Below, one piece after another: positions 1-6,560 of a DNA stretch of 12,797 nt. This DNA comes from JAFLDD01 sp049314715 (lineage in GTDB: Bacteria; Pseudomonadota; Alphaproteobacteria; Rickettsiales; UBA3002). Below the pieces are notes generated by a model that saw only the letters and a list, made by a program, of their open reading frames with translations, made no database searches and had not been told where the DNA came from. Numbering within the stretch: the stretch's first letter is position 1; every line of letters begins with the position of its first letter. The position numbers and the translations under genes are program-made. The stretch spans positions 1-12,797 of the forward strand of contig JBMOEL010000047.1 in assembly GCA_049314715.1 (NCBI GenBank), in the 5' to 3' direction.

Positions 1-821
1 TCAAGACCGCAGCAACCTATATTGCCTGCGGAATCAATCCCAGCGATAAGCCAGTCATTTTCAACCAGAGCGCTGTTTCCGGCCATGCTGAACTTGCGTG
101 GATTTTGAATTGCCATACGCCGCTTGGCTGGCTGAGCCGCATGACGCAGTTCAAGGAAAAAGCAGGTCAGCAAAAAGACAACGCCGTGTTGGGCCTCTAT
201 GCCTACCCTGTACTCATGGCCGCGGATATTTTGGCTTATAAGGCAACGCATGTGCCCGTGGGCGAAGACCAAAAACAGCACCTTGAATTGGCGCGTGATA
301 TTGCGGGCGCATTTAACCGCTTTGTGGGTGAGGATTTCTTCCCCCTGCCCGAGCCTAAAATCATGCCACAAGCCGCGCGTATCATGAGTTTGAATGACGG
401 CACGCGTAAAATGAGCAAGTCTGAAGAATCGGATTATTCACGCATCAATTTAACCGATGATGCCGATGCGATTGCCAATAAATTCAAAAAAGCACAAACC
501 GATTCGGTAGCATCACTTTCCTACGATAAAGAAAACCGCCCGTCGGTTGCAAACCTCATTACAATTTATGCAGCGCTGGATGACAGCACGCCCGAAAAAG
601 TGGTCGAGCAATTCTCAACATTAAAAACAGGCCAATTCAAGGCACAACTCGCCGATCTCGCCGTGGCTAAACTTTCACCCATCACTGCGCGTATGCGTGA
701 GTTGATGAAGGACGAAGCGGAGCTAGACGCGCTACTCAAGCGTGGCACTGAAAGCGCAGCCGCGATTGCTCAGCCCATTCTCAAGCAAACCATGGAGAAG
801 ATTGGGTTGCTGGCCAGCTAG
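1..821 (+). CDS. trpS: Tryptophanyl-tRNA synthetase, C-terminal part (5' end outside window)
   Basis: Class I aminoacyl-tRNA synthetase that charges tRNA(Trp) with tryptophan in the cytoplasm. The frame is open from base 3 with no start in the window, so this is the 3' part, about 272 residues of a protein usually near 330. Visible family landmarks are TAATYIACGINP and IFNQSAVSGHAELAWIL near the left edge, then GWLSRMTQFKEK, and the signature KMSKS loop at 408-422 followed by SEESDYSRINL. The KMSKS loop binds ATP in the activation step. The HIGH motif and the start of the Rossmann fold lie upstream of the window. An apparent start at 105 is only an internal TTG (Leu) codon. The stop is TAG at 819-821. 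The next gene starts 20 bases later on the same strand and may be co-transcribed. Identification is secure. Confidence 0.97.
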   Translation, partial: KTAATYIACGINPSDKPVIFNQSAVSGHAELAWILNCHTPLGWLSRMTQFKEKAGQQKDNAVLGLYAYPVLMAADILAYKATHVPVGEDQKQHLELARDIAGAFNRFVGEDFFPLPEPKIMPQAARIMSLNDGTRKMSKSEESDYSRINLTDDADAIANKFKKAQTDSVASLSYDKENRPSVANLITIYAALDDSTPEKVVEQFSTLKTGQFKAQLADLAVAKLSPITARMRELMKDEAELDALLKRGTESAAAIAQPILKQTMEKIGLLAS

Positions 822-841
822 TCCCGCGCTAGACTCGCCTG
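807..841 (+). promoter_or_regulatory. Candidate promoter for a leaderless start at 842
   Basis: TTGCTG (807-812) lies 17 bases before TAGACT (830-835). The -10-like hexamer occupies -12 to -7 relative to the ATG at 842, so transcription would begin at or next to the A of the start codon. No Shine-Dalgarno sequence lies before this ATG. The hexamers are weak matches (3/6 and 4/6), so this rests on geometry and on two similar cases in the window. Read-through from trpS is the alternative. Confidence 0.3.
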
Positions 842-1489
842 ATGGTCATCTTCCGCATCATCCGCAACCTGATTCGCCTAGGCCTCAATCTACTCTGGCT
901 GCCATTTAATCTGATTGGCCGTAACCTGTTTGGCTTGATTTTGCTGGTGAGCATCATTGCTTTCTTCGTTGTGCTGAATAACGATACGTCCAATGATACC
1001 AAAACAATTGCGATTCCCGCAGGTACCGTACAAACAGGTGTCGTAAAGGCGCAACCACCTGCCCCACCCGCCATGAATAAAAACGCCCCGCCCATCGTGG
1101 TCGAGCCCGTACGCAAAGTGGAAGATGGCAATAGTAGCTTTGCTAAAGATCTCATGAAAATGATGACGGATGATGAGCGTGCCTATTACAGTCAAATGTT
1201 CTATTGGACGATGAATAATGCCAGCGCAGGAAAAACTACCCATTGGAAAAACGCGAATACCTATGGCAGCATTTCACCGCAGGCGATTTTCCTAAACAAT
1301 AAAGGCCACGCTTGCCGTAAATTCAGCGAAACACTTAAAGTAAAAGACATTAAGCAGAATATTCGCGGCCTTGCCTGCCAACGCGGCGGCGGTGCGTGGT
1401 GTAAACTCTCTCCCAACGCCACACCTTCATGCGGCTTAGGACAAGAGCCTTCCTTCCTGCGAGATTTGGGCCGTTCAATCGGCTTCTAG
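842..1489 (+). CDS. Membrane-anchored protein with surface-antigen-like C-terminal domain
   Basis: A 215-residue protein. Residues 1-27 are amphipathic and basic, and residues 28-47 form one hydrophobic segment (LFGLILLVSIIAFFVVL), most likely an uncleaved N-terminal anchor with the rest in the periplasm. A Pro/Ala-rich linker follows (about 68-90). The C-terminal domain (about 105-215) has the pattern W-x-N, G-x-I-x-P, then ACRKFSETL and GLACQRGGGAWC. This resembles the C-terminal domain of RT0821/Lpp0805-type surface proteins and 17 kDa surface antigens, where a Cys-Arg-x-Phe strand pairs with a G-x-Ala-Cys strand. Four cysteines (ACRKF, LACQR, AWCKL, PSCGL) would allow two disulfides. There is no lipobox, unlike classic 17 kDa antigens. 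The domain assignment comes from motif recognition only. The stop codon overlaps that of the converging gene by four bases. Confidence 0.72.
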   Translation: MVIFRIIRNLIRLGLNLLWLPFNLIGRNLFGLILLVSIIAFFVVLNNDTSNDTKTIAIPAGTVQTGVVKAQPPAPPAMNKNAPPIVVEPVRKVEDGNSSFAKDLMKMMTDDERAYYSQMFYWTMNNASAGKTTHWKNANTYGSISPQAIFLNNKGHACRKFSETLKVKDIKQNIRGLACQRGGGAWCKLSPNATPSCGLGQEPSFLRDLGRSIGF

Positions 1490-1908
1490 CGCATAGCGCT
1501 CATCGAATCGATAGCATTCAGCGCACTCTCACGCAGGTGCTCACCCTGCGTGAAAAGCTGCCGTGCGAGGAGCTCGCTGCGTTGTGCTTCGCGCACATAC
1601 GGCTCGGTACCCGAGCGGGCCAGCGTTTCCTTCGCGCTACCCAACGATGCTTCTATTTCTTTCACATACGCCATACGTTGCGCAGCAGCCTTCATTTCGT
1701 TACTGGCAATCCACGTGGCGCGCTTCCAATGGGCAATACCTTGCAGCACCTCTGGCGGTAATTCTTCCACCGTACCGTCTTCTTGGCGCAACAACTTACC
1801 CGTGACACGAAAATCCTTATAATCAATATGACCTAATATCGTATGGCCAGCAGGCGTCATCAGCGTGAACTGATCATCTCCTTGCTTGTCATACCACTGC
1901 GTTGTCAT
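1486..1908 (-). CDS. Small hypothetical protein (140 aa), possibly CtrA-controlled
   Basis: I do not recognise this protein. The frame could begin at 1929, but the better start is the ATG at 1908-1906, because a perfect AGGAGG (1919-1914) sits five bases upstream of it, inside the longer frame. The product begins MTTQWYDKQ and has 140 residues. The first 50 or so look like short beta strands with glycines (FTLMTPAGHTILGHIDY, FRVTGKLL). From about residue 50 it is predicted helical and charged (AHWKRATWIASNEMKAAAQRM, then EIEASLGSAKETLAR). It has no signal peptide, membrane segment or cysteine, so it is probably cytoplasmic. It lies downstream of the uracil-DNA glycosylase in the same direction, but an 86-base gap with its own candidate promoter separates them. 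It ends within the stop codon of the converging gene. Confidence 0.75.
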   Translation of the reverse strand: MTTQWYDKQGDDQFTLMTPAGHTILGHIDYKDFRVTGKLLRQEDGTVEELPPEVLQGIAHWKRATWIASNEMKAAAQRMAYVKEIEASLGSAKETLARSGTEPYVREAQRSELLARQLFTQGEHLRESALNAIDSMSAMR

Positions 1909-1933
1909 ATGGTCCTCCTGTTTACTCAAGTTC

Positions 1934-1965
1934 AGAATACCATACGCACTTTAACGATTTATTAA
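1934..1965 (-). promoter_or_regulatory. CtrA-type box overlapping the -35 of a candidate promoter
   Basis: TTAA (1951-1954), seven bases, TTAA (1962-1965) match the alphaproteobacterial CtrA recognition pattern TTAA-N7-TTAA exactly, and both half-sites extend to TTAAC on the plus strand. On the minus strand an extended -10, TG-G-TATTCT, has its hexamer at 1939-1934. With 17-base spacing the -35 would be at 1962-1957, inside the box, as at CtrA-activated promoters. The predicted leader is about 19 bases and holds the AGGAGG at 1919-1914. CtrA binding is inference from the motif. Confidence 0.5.
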
Positions 1966-1994
1966 CGATTAACGGCCTTTTGCGAAAATTGTAG

Positions 1995-2630
1995 CTATTG
2001 TGCGATGCGTAAATGAATAGATTTCAGAACCGCATCAAACATCGCCTGTGTCAGGCGGCCTGTTGAAATATTATAGCGCGAGGTGTGGTAGCTATCGACC
2101 AACGTGAGACCATTACCCATATCATGCATCGCCCCATGAGCGAATTTAAAATCTGCTTGGCGCTTGCCTAGATTCTTCAGCACGCTTTGGTGCGAGGTTA
2201 ACCCCAAACTCAAAATCATTTTCAAATTCGGCATCGCTGCCAATTCCTTTTTCAGAAAATTCCCACAGGTTTTTACTTCTTGTGGTGTCGGTTTGTTTTC
2301 AGGCGGCACACAGCGCGCCGAATTAGTGATGCGCACGCCTTTGAGTTTTAACCCGTCGTCTGGCCGCTCTTCATAAGAGCCTTCGGCCAGCCCAACATTC
2401 AAAAGCCCGCGATAGAGTATGAGTCCCGCATAATCCCCTGTGAATGGCCTGCCCGTTCGGTTCGCACCTTTAAGTCCAGGCGCCAAGCCAACCACTAAAA
2501 TGCTGGCCGAAAGCTCACCAAATGATGGCACTGCCCCATTATAAAACGAAGGGTAAGCAGCTTGATTCGCCTCACGAAATGCCACAAGTCGTGGGCATAA
2601 TGAGCAGGTTGGTGGTGGGGGCTGGAACAT
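1995..2630 (-). CDS. Uracil-DNA glycosylase, family 5 (UDGb-type), iron-sulfur
   Basis: A base-excision repair enzyme that removes uracil, and in this family other deaminated bases, from DNA. The 211 residues carry the family landmarks. Cys9 and Cys12 (TCSLCPRL), with Cys107 and Cys122, are the expected [4Fe-4S] ligands. VPSFGE is at 35-40. Motif I is GLAPGLKGANRTGRPFTGD (48-66), which lacks the catalytic Asp or Asn of family 1 and 4 enzymes, as is typical of family 5. The DNA-binding motif is SYHTSRYN (180-187), followed by TGRL. NSARCVPPENKPTP is also typical. Length fits the family. The ATG at 2630 gives a normal short N terminus but has no Shine-Dalgarno sequence; a -10-like TATGTT ends six bases upstream, so it may be leaderless. 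A palindromic repeat begins 14 bases upstream. Function is well supported; substrate range is inferred. Confidence 0.93.
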   Translation of the reverse strand: MFQPPPPTCSLCPRLVAFREANQAAYPSFYNGAVPSFGELSASILVVGLAPGLKGANRTGRPFTGDYAGLILYRGLLNVGLAEGSYEERPDDGLKLKGVRITNSARCVPPENKPTPQEVKTCGNFLKKELAAMPNLKMILSLGLTSHQSVLKNLGKRQADFKFAHGAMHDMGNGLTLVDSYHTSRYNISTGRLTQAMFDAVLKSIHLRIAQ

Positions 2631-2636
2631 GGTTTC

Positions 2637-2664
2637 AACATACCGTCATTCCCCGAATCCGCAA
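2637..2664 (-). promoter_or_regulatory. Candidate leaderless promoter of the glycosylase, inside a repeat
   Basis: Read on the minus strand, TTGCGG (2664-2659) lies 16 bases before TATGTT (2642-2637). The hexamer ends six bases before the ATG at 2630 (positions -12 to -7). The -35-like part and most of the spacer lie inside the palindromic repeat at 2644-2726. No ribosome-binding site precedes the gene. The evidence is weak hexamers in the right geometry. Confidence 0.28.
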
Positions 2665-2726
2665 CGCGGATTATAGGGGAATCCATGAATCGCCCTATAA
2701 TCGCTAAAGCGATTCGGGCGATGACG
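2644..2726. repeat. Palindromic two-hairpin repeat element, copy 1 (83 bp)
   Basis: The ends are inverted: CGTCAT at 2644-2649 and ATGACG at 2721-2726. Inside are two imperfect hairpins of matching shape. The first is 2648-2682: ATTCCCC pairs with GGGGAAT, and AATCCGC pairs with GCGGATT around the loop AAC. The second is 2689-2722: ATCGCCC pairs with GGGCGAT, with an inner AATCGCT/AGCGATT stem. The half GTCATTCCC...GGGAATCCATG is shared with the element at 11212-11298, read in reverse complement. It carries no coding capacity, so it resembles a REP- or MITE-like dispersed element. It lies between the divergent glycosylase and groES genes. Confidence 0.7.
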
Positions 2727-2749
2727 ACAGCAAAAAATACCAACCACCC

Positions 2750-2778
2750 CTTGACGGGGGGGCATAACCCCCCTATAT
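2750..2778 (+). promoter_or_regulatory. Sigma-32 (RpoH)-type heat-shock promoter of groESL
   Basis: CCCCTTGACGGGG, with -35 core CTTGAC at 2750-2755, is followed by the -10 element CCCTATAT at 2771-2778. As I recall the E. coli groE sigma-32 promoter, the arrangement is very similar: CCCCTTGAAGGGG, then a C-rich CCCCAT-type -10. Transcription should start near 2785, giving a leader of about 70 bases. No CIRCE inverted repeat (the HrcA operator) is present between here and groES, so control looks to be by sigma-32 alone. Confidence 0.85.
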
Positions 2779-2797
2779 CCCACCAGCAATCATGGTG

Positions 2798-2820
2798 AAC
2801 CCCGCAGAATCACTGGGGTT
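2798..2820 (+). other. Hairpin in the groESL leader
   Basis: AACCCC (2798-2803) pairs with GGGGTT (2815-2820) around an 11-base loop, within the predicted untranslated leader about 37 bases upstream of the groES ATG. It could stabilise the mRNA or take part in temperature-dependent folding. It does not directly cover the groES ribosome-binding site GGAG at 2847-2850, so an RNA-thermometer role is not supported by pairing I can see. Confidence 0.35.
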
Positions 2821-2856
2821 TTCTGAAATGATTAGAAAAATTCTATGGAGAGCATT

Positions 2857-3174
2857 ATGACCAATATTCGTCCCTTACATGATCGCGTCATTGTACGTCG
2901 TATCGAACAAGAAGAAAAAACCGCTGGCGGGATTATCATCCCTGATACGGCGAAAGAAAAACCCATCCAAGGTGAAGTCATTGCCGTTGGTCCAGGCGTT
3001 CGCGATGAGAACGGCAAGCAACACGCACTCGACGTAAAAGTCGGTGATGTCGTGCTGTTCGGTAAATGGGGTGGCACGGAAGTGAAGCTCGATGGCGAGG
3101 ACTTCCTCGTGCTGAAAGAAACCGACATCATCGGTGTCGTTGAAGGCAAATCGGCAAAGAAAAAAGCCGCATAA
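2857..3174 (+). CDS. groES: Co-chaperonin GroES (Hsp10)
   Basis: Heptameric lid of the GroEL chaperonin, acting in the cytoplasm. The protein begins MTNIRPLHDRVIVRRIEQEE and contains the mobile-loop region EEKTAGGIIIPDTAKEKP, which docks onto GroEL, followed by QGEVIAVGPG and the C-terminal strand FLVLKETDIIGVVEG. I chose the ATG at 2857 because GGAG (2847-2850) lies six bases upstream; an in-frame ATG at 2845 would overlap that site and add four atypical residues (MESI). The 105-residue length is slightly over the usual 95-97 because of a Lys/Ala tail (SAKKKAA). It is the first gene of a two-gene operon behind a heat-shock promoter, with groEL starting 26 bases after its stop. Identification is secure. 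Confidence 0.98.
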   Translation: MTNIRPLHDRVIVRRIEQEEKTAGGIIIPDTAKEKPIQGEVIAVGPGVRDENGKQHALDVKVGDVVLFGKWGGTEVKLDGEDFLVLKETDIIGVVEGKSAKKKAA

Positions 3175-3200
3175 CTGAAATCTAATTGAAGGAGATTACT

Positions 3201-4847
3201 ATGGGTAAAATGATTAGCTTCAGCAGCAATGCTCGCGAAGAAATCCTCAAAGGCGCGGATATTCTCGCCAATGCGGTAAAAGTAACCTTGGGCCCTAAAG
3301 GCCGCAACGTGGTGATTGAAAAATCCTACGGCGCTCCACGCATCACCAAAGACGGTGTGTCGGTCGCAAAAGAAATCACCCTCAGCAACAAGTTCCAGAA
3401 CATGGGCGCACAGATGCTTCGCGAAGTAGCATCACGCACCAATGACATGGCTGGTGACGGCACGACAACGGCAACCGTTCTCGCACAAGCAATCGTGCGT
3501 GAAGGTAGCAAAGCGGTTGCAGCTGGCTTGAACCCAATGGACCTCAAGCGCGGTATCGACAAAGCAGTGGATGCAGTGGTGGAAGCGGTAAAAGCAAAAT
3601 CAAAAGCCATCAAGAGCCAAGCAGAAATCGCTCAAGTTGGTACCATTTCAGCAAACGGTGACAAAGAGATCGGCACCAAAATCGCTGAAGCGATGGAAAA
3701 AGTTGGTAAAGAAGGTGTTATCACCGTGGAAGAAGCAAAAGGCTTCGACTTCGAACTCGACGTGGTAGAAGGTATGAACTTCGACCGTGGCTATTTGTCA
3801 CCGTATTTCGTGACCAATGCTGAGAAAATGTCGGTTGAGCTCGAGAATCCATTGATCCTCATTTTCGAAAAGAAACTCTCAAGCCTCCAGCCTCTATTGC
3901 CTGTACTTGAAGCAGTGGTTCAGTCACAACGCCCACTCCTCATCATCGCAGAAGATGTGGAAGGCGAAGCACTTGCTACCCTCGTGGTCAACAAACTGCG
4001 TGGTGGCTTGAAAGTGGCTGCTGTCAAGGCTCCTGGCTTTGGTGATCGCCGCAAGTCGATGCTTGAAGATATCGCAATTCTGACCAAAGGCGAAGTCATC
4101 AGCGAAGATCTCGGTATCAAACTTGAGACCGTGAACCTCGAAATGCTGGGCCGTGCGAAGAAAGTAACCATCACCAAAGACGATACGACCATCGTTGACG
4201 GTGCGGGTGACAAAAAAGCCATCGAAGCACGTTGCGCTCAGATTAAAGCACAAGTCGAAGAAACCACGTCGGATTACGATAAAGAAAAACTGCAAGAACG
4301 CCTTGCTAAACTCTCGGGCGGTGTCGCTGTTCTAAAAGTTGGCGGTGCTTCGGAAGTGGAAGTCAAAGAGCGTAAAGACCGCGTGGATGATGCGTTGCAT
4401 GCAACCCGCGCAGCGGTTGAAGAAGGTATCGTACCAGGTGGTGGCGTAACCTTGCTCTACGCGTCACGTGCACTTGATAAAGTGAAAGCAGCGAATGACG
4501 ATGAGCGTGCGGGTATCAATATCATCCGCCGTGCATTGCAGGCTCCAATTCGCCAAATCGTTGAGAACTCAGGTCTCGACGGTGCGGTGGTGGCGGGCAA
4601 ACTGCTTGAGTCTGACGACACCAACCATGGTTTCGATGCTCAGAACCTCGAGTACACCGACATGATTAAAGCGGGTATCATTGACCCAACGAAAGTCGTG
4701 CGCACTGCCTTGCAGGACGCAGCGTCAGTCGCTGGTCTGATGATTACCACCGAAGCCCTCATCGCCGACGAGCCAGAAGATGCGAAACCCGCAGCTGCTG
4801 GTGGTGGCATGGGCGGTATGGGTGGCATGGGCGGTATGGACTTCTAA
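3201..4847 (+). CDS. groEL: Chaperonin GroEL (Hsp60)
   Basis: ATP-driven 14-mer folding chamber that works with GroES. The start is the ATG at 3201, with AAGGAG at 3189-3194 and a six-base spacer; an upstream in-frame TTG at 3186 overlaps this site and is unlikely. The product has 548 residues, the standard length. Family signatures are present: VTLGPKGRNVVIEKS, the ATP-binding DGVSVAKEI and AGDGTTTATVLAQAI, GGLKVAAVKAPGFGDRRK in the apical/intermediate region, the 12-residue chaperonin signature AAVEEGIVPGGG, and the C-terminal Gly-Gly-Met repeat tail ending MDF. The N terminus (MGKMISFSSNAREEIL) differs slightly from the common MAAKDV form but aligns. The stop codon is built into a small hairpin (4846-4860). 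Identification is secure. Confidence 0.99.
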   Translation: MGKMISFSSNAREEILKGADILANAVKVTLGPKGRNVVIEKSYGAPRITKDGVSVAKEITLSNKFQNMGAQMLREVASRTNDMAGDGTTTATVLAQAIVREGSKAVAAGLNPMDLKRGIDKAVDAVVEAVKAKSKAIKSQAEIAQVGTISANGDKEIGTKIAEAMEKVGKEGVITVEEAKGFDFELDVVEGMNFDRGYLSPYFVTNAEKMSVELENPLILIFEKKLSSLQPLLPVLEAVVQSQRPLLIIAEDVEGEALATLVVNKLRGGLKVAAVKAPGFGDRRKSMLEDIAILTKGEVISEDLGIKLETVNLEMLGRAKKVTITKDDTTIVDGAGDKKAIEARCAQIKAQVEETTSDYDKEKLQERLAKLSGGVAVLKVGGASEVEVKERKDRVDDALHATRAAVEEGIVPGGGVTLLYASRALDKVKAANDDERAGINIIRRALQAPIRQIVENSGLDGAVVAGKLLESDDTNHGFDAQNLEYTDMIKAGIIDPTKVVRTALQDAASVAGLMITTEALIADEPEDAKPAAAGGGMGGMGGMGGMDF

Positions 4848-4978
4848 GCGCTTCGCGCTTAGTTCTCTAACGCTACGGACATCGGCTTACTGCCTAGTCC
4901 TACGCGCCGCTTCGCGGGCTCATGGCTGGCTCGGTCTACTGACCTCGCTAAGTCATTGGCTTACCAAACTAAACAACC
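4846..4978 (+). other. Structured groEL 3' region with imperfect direct repeats
   Basis: This stretch between the groEL stop and the terminator holds no convincing gene. It contains a perfect hairpin overlapping the stop codon (AAGCGC 4846-4851, loop TTC, GCGCTT 4855-4860), a second CCGC-TTC-GCGG hairpin near 4907-4917, and an imperfect direct repeat of about 20 bases (4871-4890 and 4946-4964), both ending CAT-x-GGCTTAC. GGTC-TACT-GACC (4933-4944) forms a third small stem. The recurring elements suggest either a degenerate dispersed repeat or a structured 3' untranslated region. Confidence 0.4.
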
Positions 4979-5008
4979 AAGGGCGTGGCGCAAGTCACGC
5001 CCTTTTTT
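4979..5008 (+). terminator. Intrinsic terminator of the groESL operon
   Basis: AAGGGCGTG (4979-4987) pairs perfectly over nine bases with CACGCCCTT (4996-5004) around an eight-base loop, and the run of six T follows at 5003-5008. This is a textbook rho-independent terminator. It separates groESL from the membrane-protein operon. Confidence 0.9.
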
Positions 5009-5090
5009 GCACCCGCGAACAAACCAATAAAAATCCCTTATATAACAGGCATATCTTCATAAAACCGTCACATTAGTCACGTGTGGTCTG

Positions 5091-5111
5091 TGGTATTCTC
5101 TCAAGTGGAGG
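5091..5111 (+). promoter_or_regulatory. Candidate extended -10 promoter and ribosome-binding site for the paralogue operon
   Basis: TGG-TATTCT (hexamer 5094-5099) is an extended -10 motif, identical in these nine bases to the one before the small gene starting at 1908 on the minus strand. No good -35 is visible at the expected place (5071-5076). GGAGG at 5107-5111 lies nine bases before the TTG start at 5121. The implied leader is only about 15 bases, so a promoter further upstream is possible. Confidence 0.38.
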
Positions 5112-5120
5112 ATACCGTCT

Positions 5121-6518
5121 TTGAACATCGAAGAAGAACAGAAACCCAATAAAAACAGTATTGCACCCGTGGATTTCAAAACCCACGGCGAGAAAACGCA
5201 TCACGCGATTTTCAATTCCGCACTCAATTTTTGGATAAACCTTACGGCTTCAGCTGCCTTCTCCTATTGGGCAGCGCATTCTCACACGAAAATTAAACTC
5301 AATATTGGCCCGATTAAGCCGATTAACTTTAAGGGCCTCAATGTCAATCATAGCCCATCGGAGATTCAGACCAATCTCGGCTCTTGGTTGCTGAATAAAA
5401 CACCTTTCTTCAAAGGTCTCGCCGCTAAAGACTTTGAAGAAGCACGCAAACGTTCCCACGCGGTCGCAGAAGTGGCGACACTTCTAACGCCTGGCTTTGC
5501 CATCATGGTTCCTTCAGTGTGGCTGGGTGAAAAATATAAATCTTCTATCGTTCGCTACTTCGATAAACAAAAATATGGTGAACGCCCCGAAGATAATCCC
5601 GTTATCGCTGAACGCTATGCGATTTTAGACGCTCAAAAGAAACCAACAATACTAGGTGCTGTCACGGCGCGCTTTGGCACCATGGCACTCACCATAACTA
5701 CAGGTCGATTGATTGGCAGTGAAGGTAATTTCATTCATAGCTTTGGCAAAGCGATGAAAAATGGCAAGCTAGAACCTCTGGAAGAGGCCGCAAAACTCCC
5801 GTCGTTCTTACAGCCTGCCTCAAATGTCCTGCACGCCGCCAACCAAGCTCTACACAGCTTAATTAATAAAGGCTTAGAACCACTTTCTAAAACCAAAATA
5901 GGCCAAAACTCAGGTCACGCTCTGGAACAATTCCCTGGCGTGAATCCGATTGCTGGCGATATTGGCACGGAAGTAGGAAATGTCGTTAACAGAATGCTCC
6001 CTAAATCATGGAGCGATGGAATTGTCAGTTTCTTTAAGAACAAACATTATGGGTGGTCAACCGATCAAGTAAAGCGCGCGGTTCACGATTTGTCGGATGC
6101 AGAATTACTAACAAAAGCCGAGGCAGGTCATGCAGGTCCTATCCTTCGCTTAAAGGAAGCACGTAACATCCCAATCAAGGATGGATTGCTGGATACATCA
6201 AGAGCCAACAACTACGACCAGCCATTACAGAATTTCTCAAAATTTCTTTCAATGGATGTGCTCTATACCCTTATTACCGCTGGTGCTGTTCACCCTGTAT
6301 TGAATTTATTGAGCTTCATTCCAGGCATGAAATACACGCCTAAAAATGCCGAGCCACACCCAGAAATCGAGAAAAAACGGATTCCAAGGGTCAATTACGG
6401 CTACGACAAGGCCGAGATTGCCACCGAGCGTCAACATCAGCCTAGTACCAGAATTGAGCATGCTTCGTATCAGGAGCGTGTTGCTTCACCCGAATTACAG
6501 GCTGCCCGCTCTAACTAG
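5121..6518 (+). CDS. Unknown multi-pass membrane protein, paralogue A (465 aa)
   Basis: I do not recognise a named family. The TTG start is supported by GGAGG nine bases upstream, and the product begins MNIEEEQKPN. Visible parts in order: THGEK (21-25); hydrophobic segments at about 33-53, 113-136, 179-199 and 378-402; KSSIVRYFD (140-148) followed by a DNP motif (158-160); a long Pro/Gly-containing insertion between the third and fourth segments (about 205-375), roughly twice the length of that in paralogue C; and a charged tail containing IPRVNYG (421-427). The same elements in the same order occur in the next two proteins, so the three are probably diverged tandem copies. SMDVLYTLIT here matches GMDGLYTVIT in C almost exactly. 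An inner-membrane location is inferred. There is no signal peptide or recognisable enzyme motif. Confidence 0.82.
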   Translation: MNIEEEQKPNKNSIAPVDFKTHGEKTHHAIFNSALNFWINLTASAAFSYWAAHSHTKIKLNIGPIKPINFKGLNVNHSPSEIQTNLGSWLLNKTPFFKGLAAKDFEEARKRSHAVAEVATLLTPGFAIMVPSVWLGEKYKSSIVRYFDKQKYGERPEDNPVIAERYAILDAQKKPTILGAVTARFGTMALTITTGRLIGSEGNFIHSFGKAMKNGKLEPLEEAAKLPSFLQPASNVLHAANQALHSLINKGLEPLSKTKIGQNSGHALEQFPGVNPIAGDIGTEVGNVVNRMLPKSWSDGIVSFFKNKHYGWSTDQVKRAVHDLSDAELLTKAEAGHAGPILRLKEARNIPIKDGLLDTSRANNYDQPLQNFSKFLSMDVLYTLITAGAVHPVLNLLSFIPGMKYTPKNAEPHPEIEKKRIPRVNYGYDKAEIATERQHQPSTRIEHASYQERVASPELQAARSN

Positions 6519-6560
6519 CAGTCTGAATTCCCGTTCATGAAACGGGGCTAAACCACTCAA

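Noticed and set aside
1429..1822. Several plus-strand frames of 80-110 codons opposite the 140-residue gene.
   Set aside because: They lack ribosome-binding sites; the minus-strand frame has a perfect AGGAGG and a candidate promoter.
2495..2743. An 82-codon minus-strand frame whose ATG lies just upstream of the glycosylase start.
   Set aside because: It is out of frame with the clearly conserved glycosylase and crosses the palindromic repeat.
2781..2797. CACCA/TGGTG stem next to the groESL leader hairpin as a regulator site.
   Set aside because: Only five base pairs, and the predicted transcription start falls inside it, so it would not form in the RNA.
2779..2856. Search for a CIRCE element (HrcA operator) before groES.
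   Set aside because: No TTAGCACTC-N9-GAGTGCTAA-like sequence is present.
4780..5076. A 98-codon open frame running from the end of groEL across the terminator.
   Set aside because: It overlaps the groEL tail, has no ribosome-binding site and reads straight through a strong intrinsic terminator; its composition follows from the repeats in the region.
6530..6546. Hairpin CCCGTT/AACGGG after paralogue A as a possible terminator.
   Set aside because: Only six base pairs and no T run follow, so termination is not supported; it may be a chance stem.
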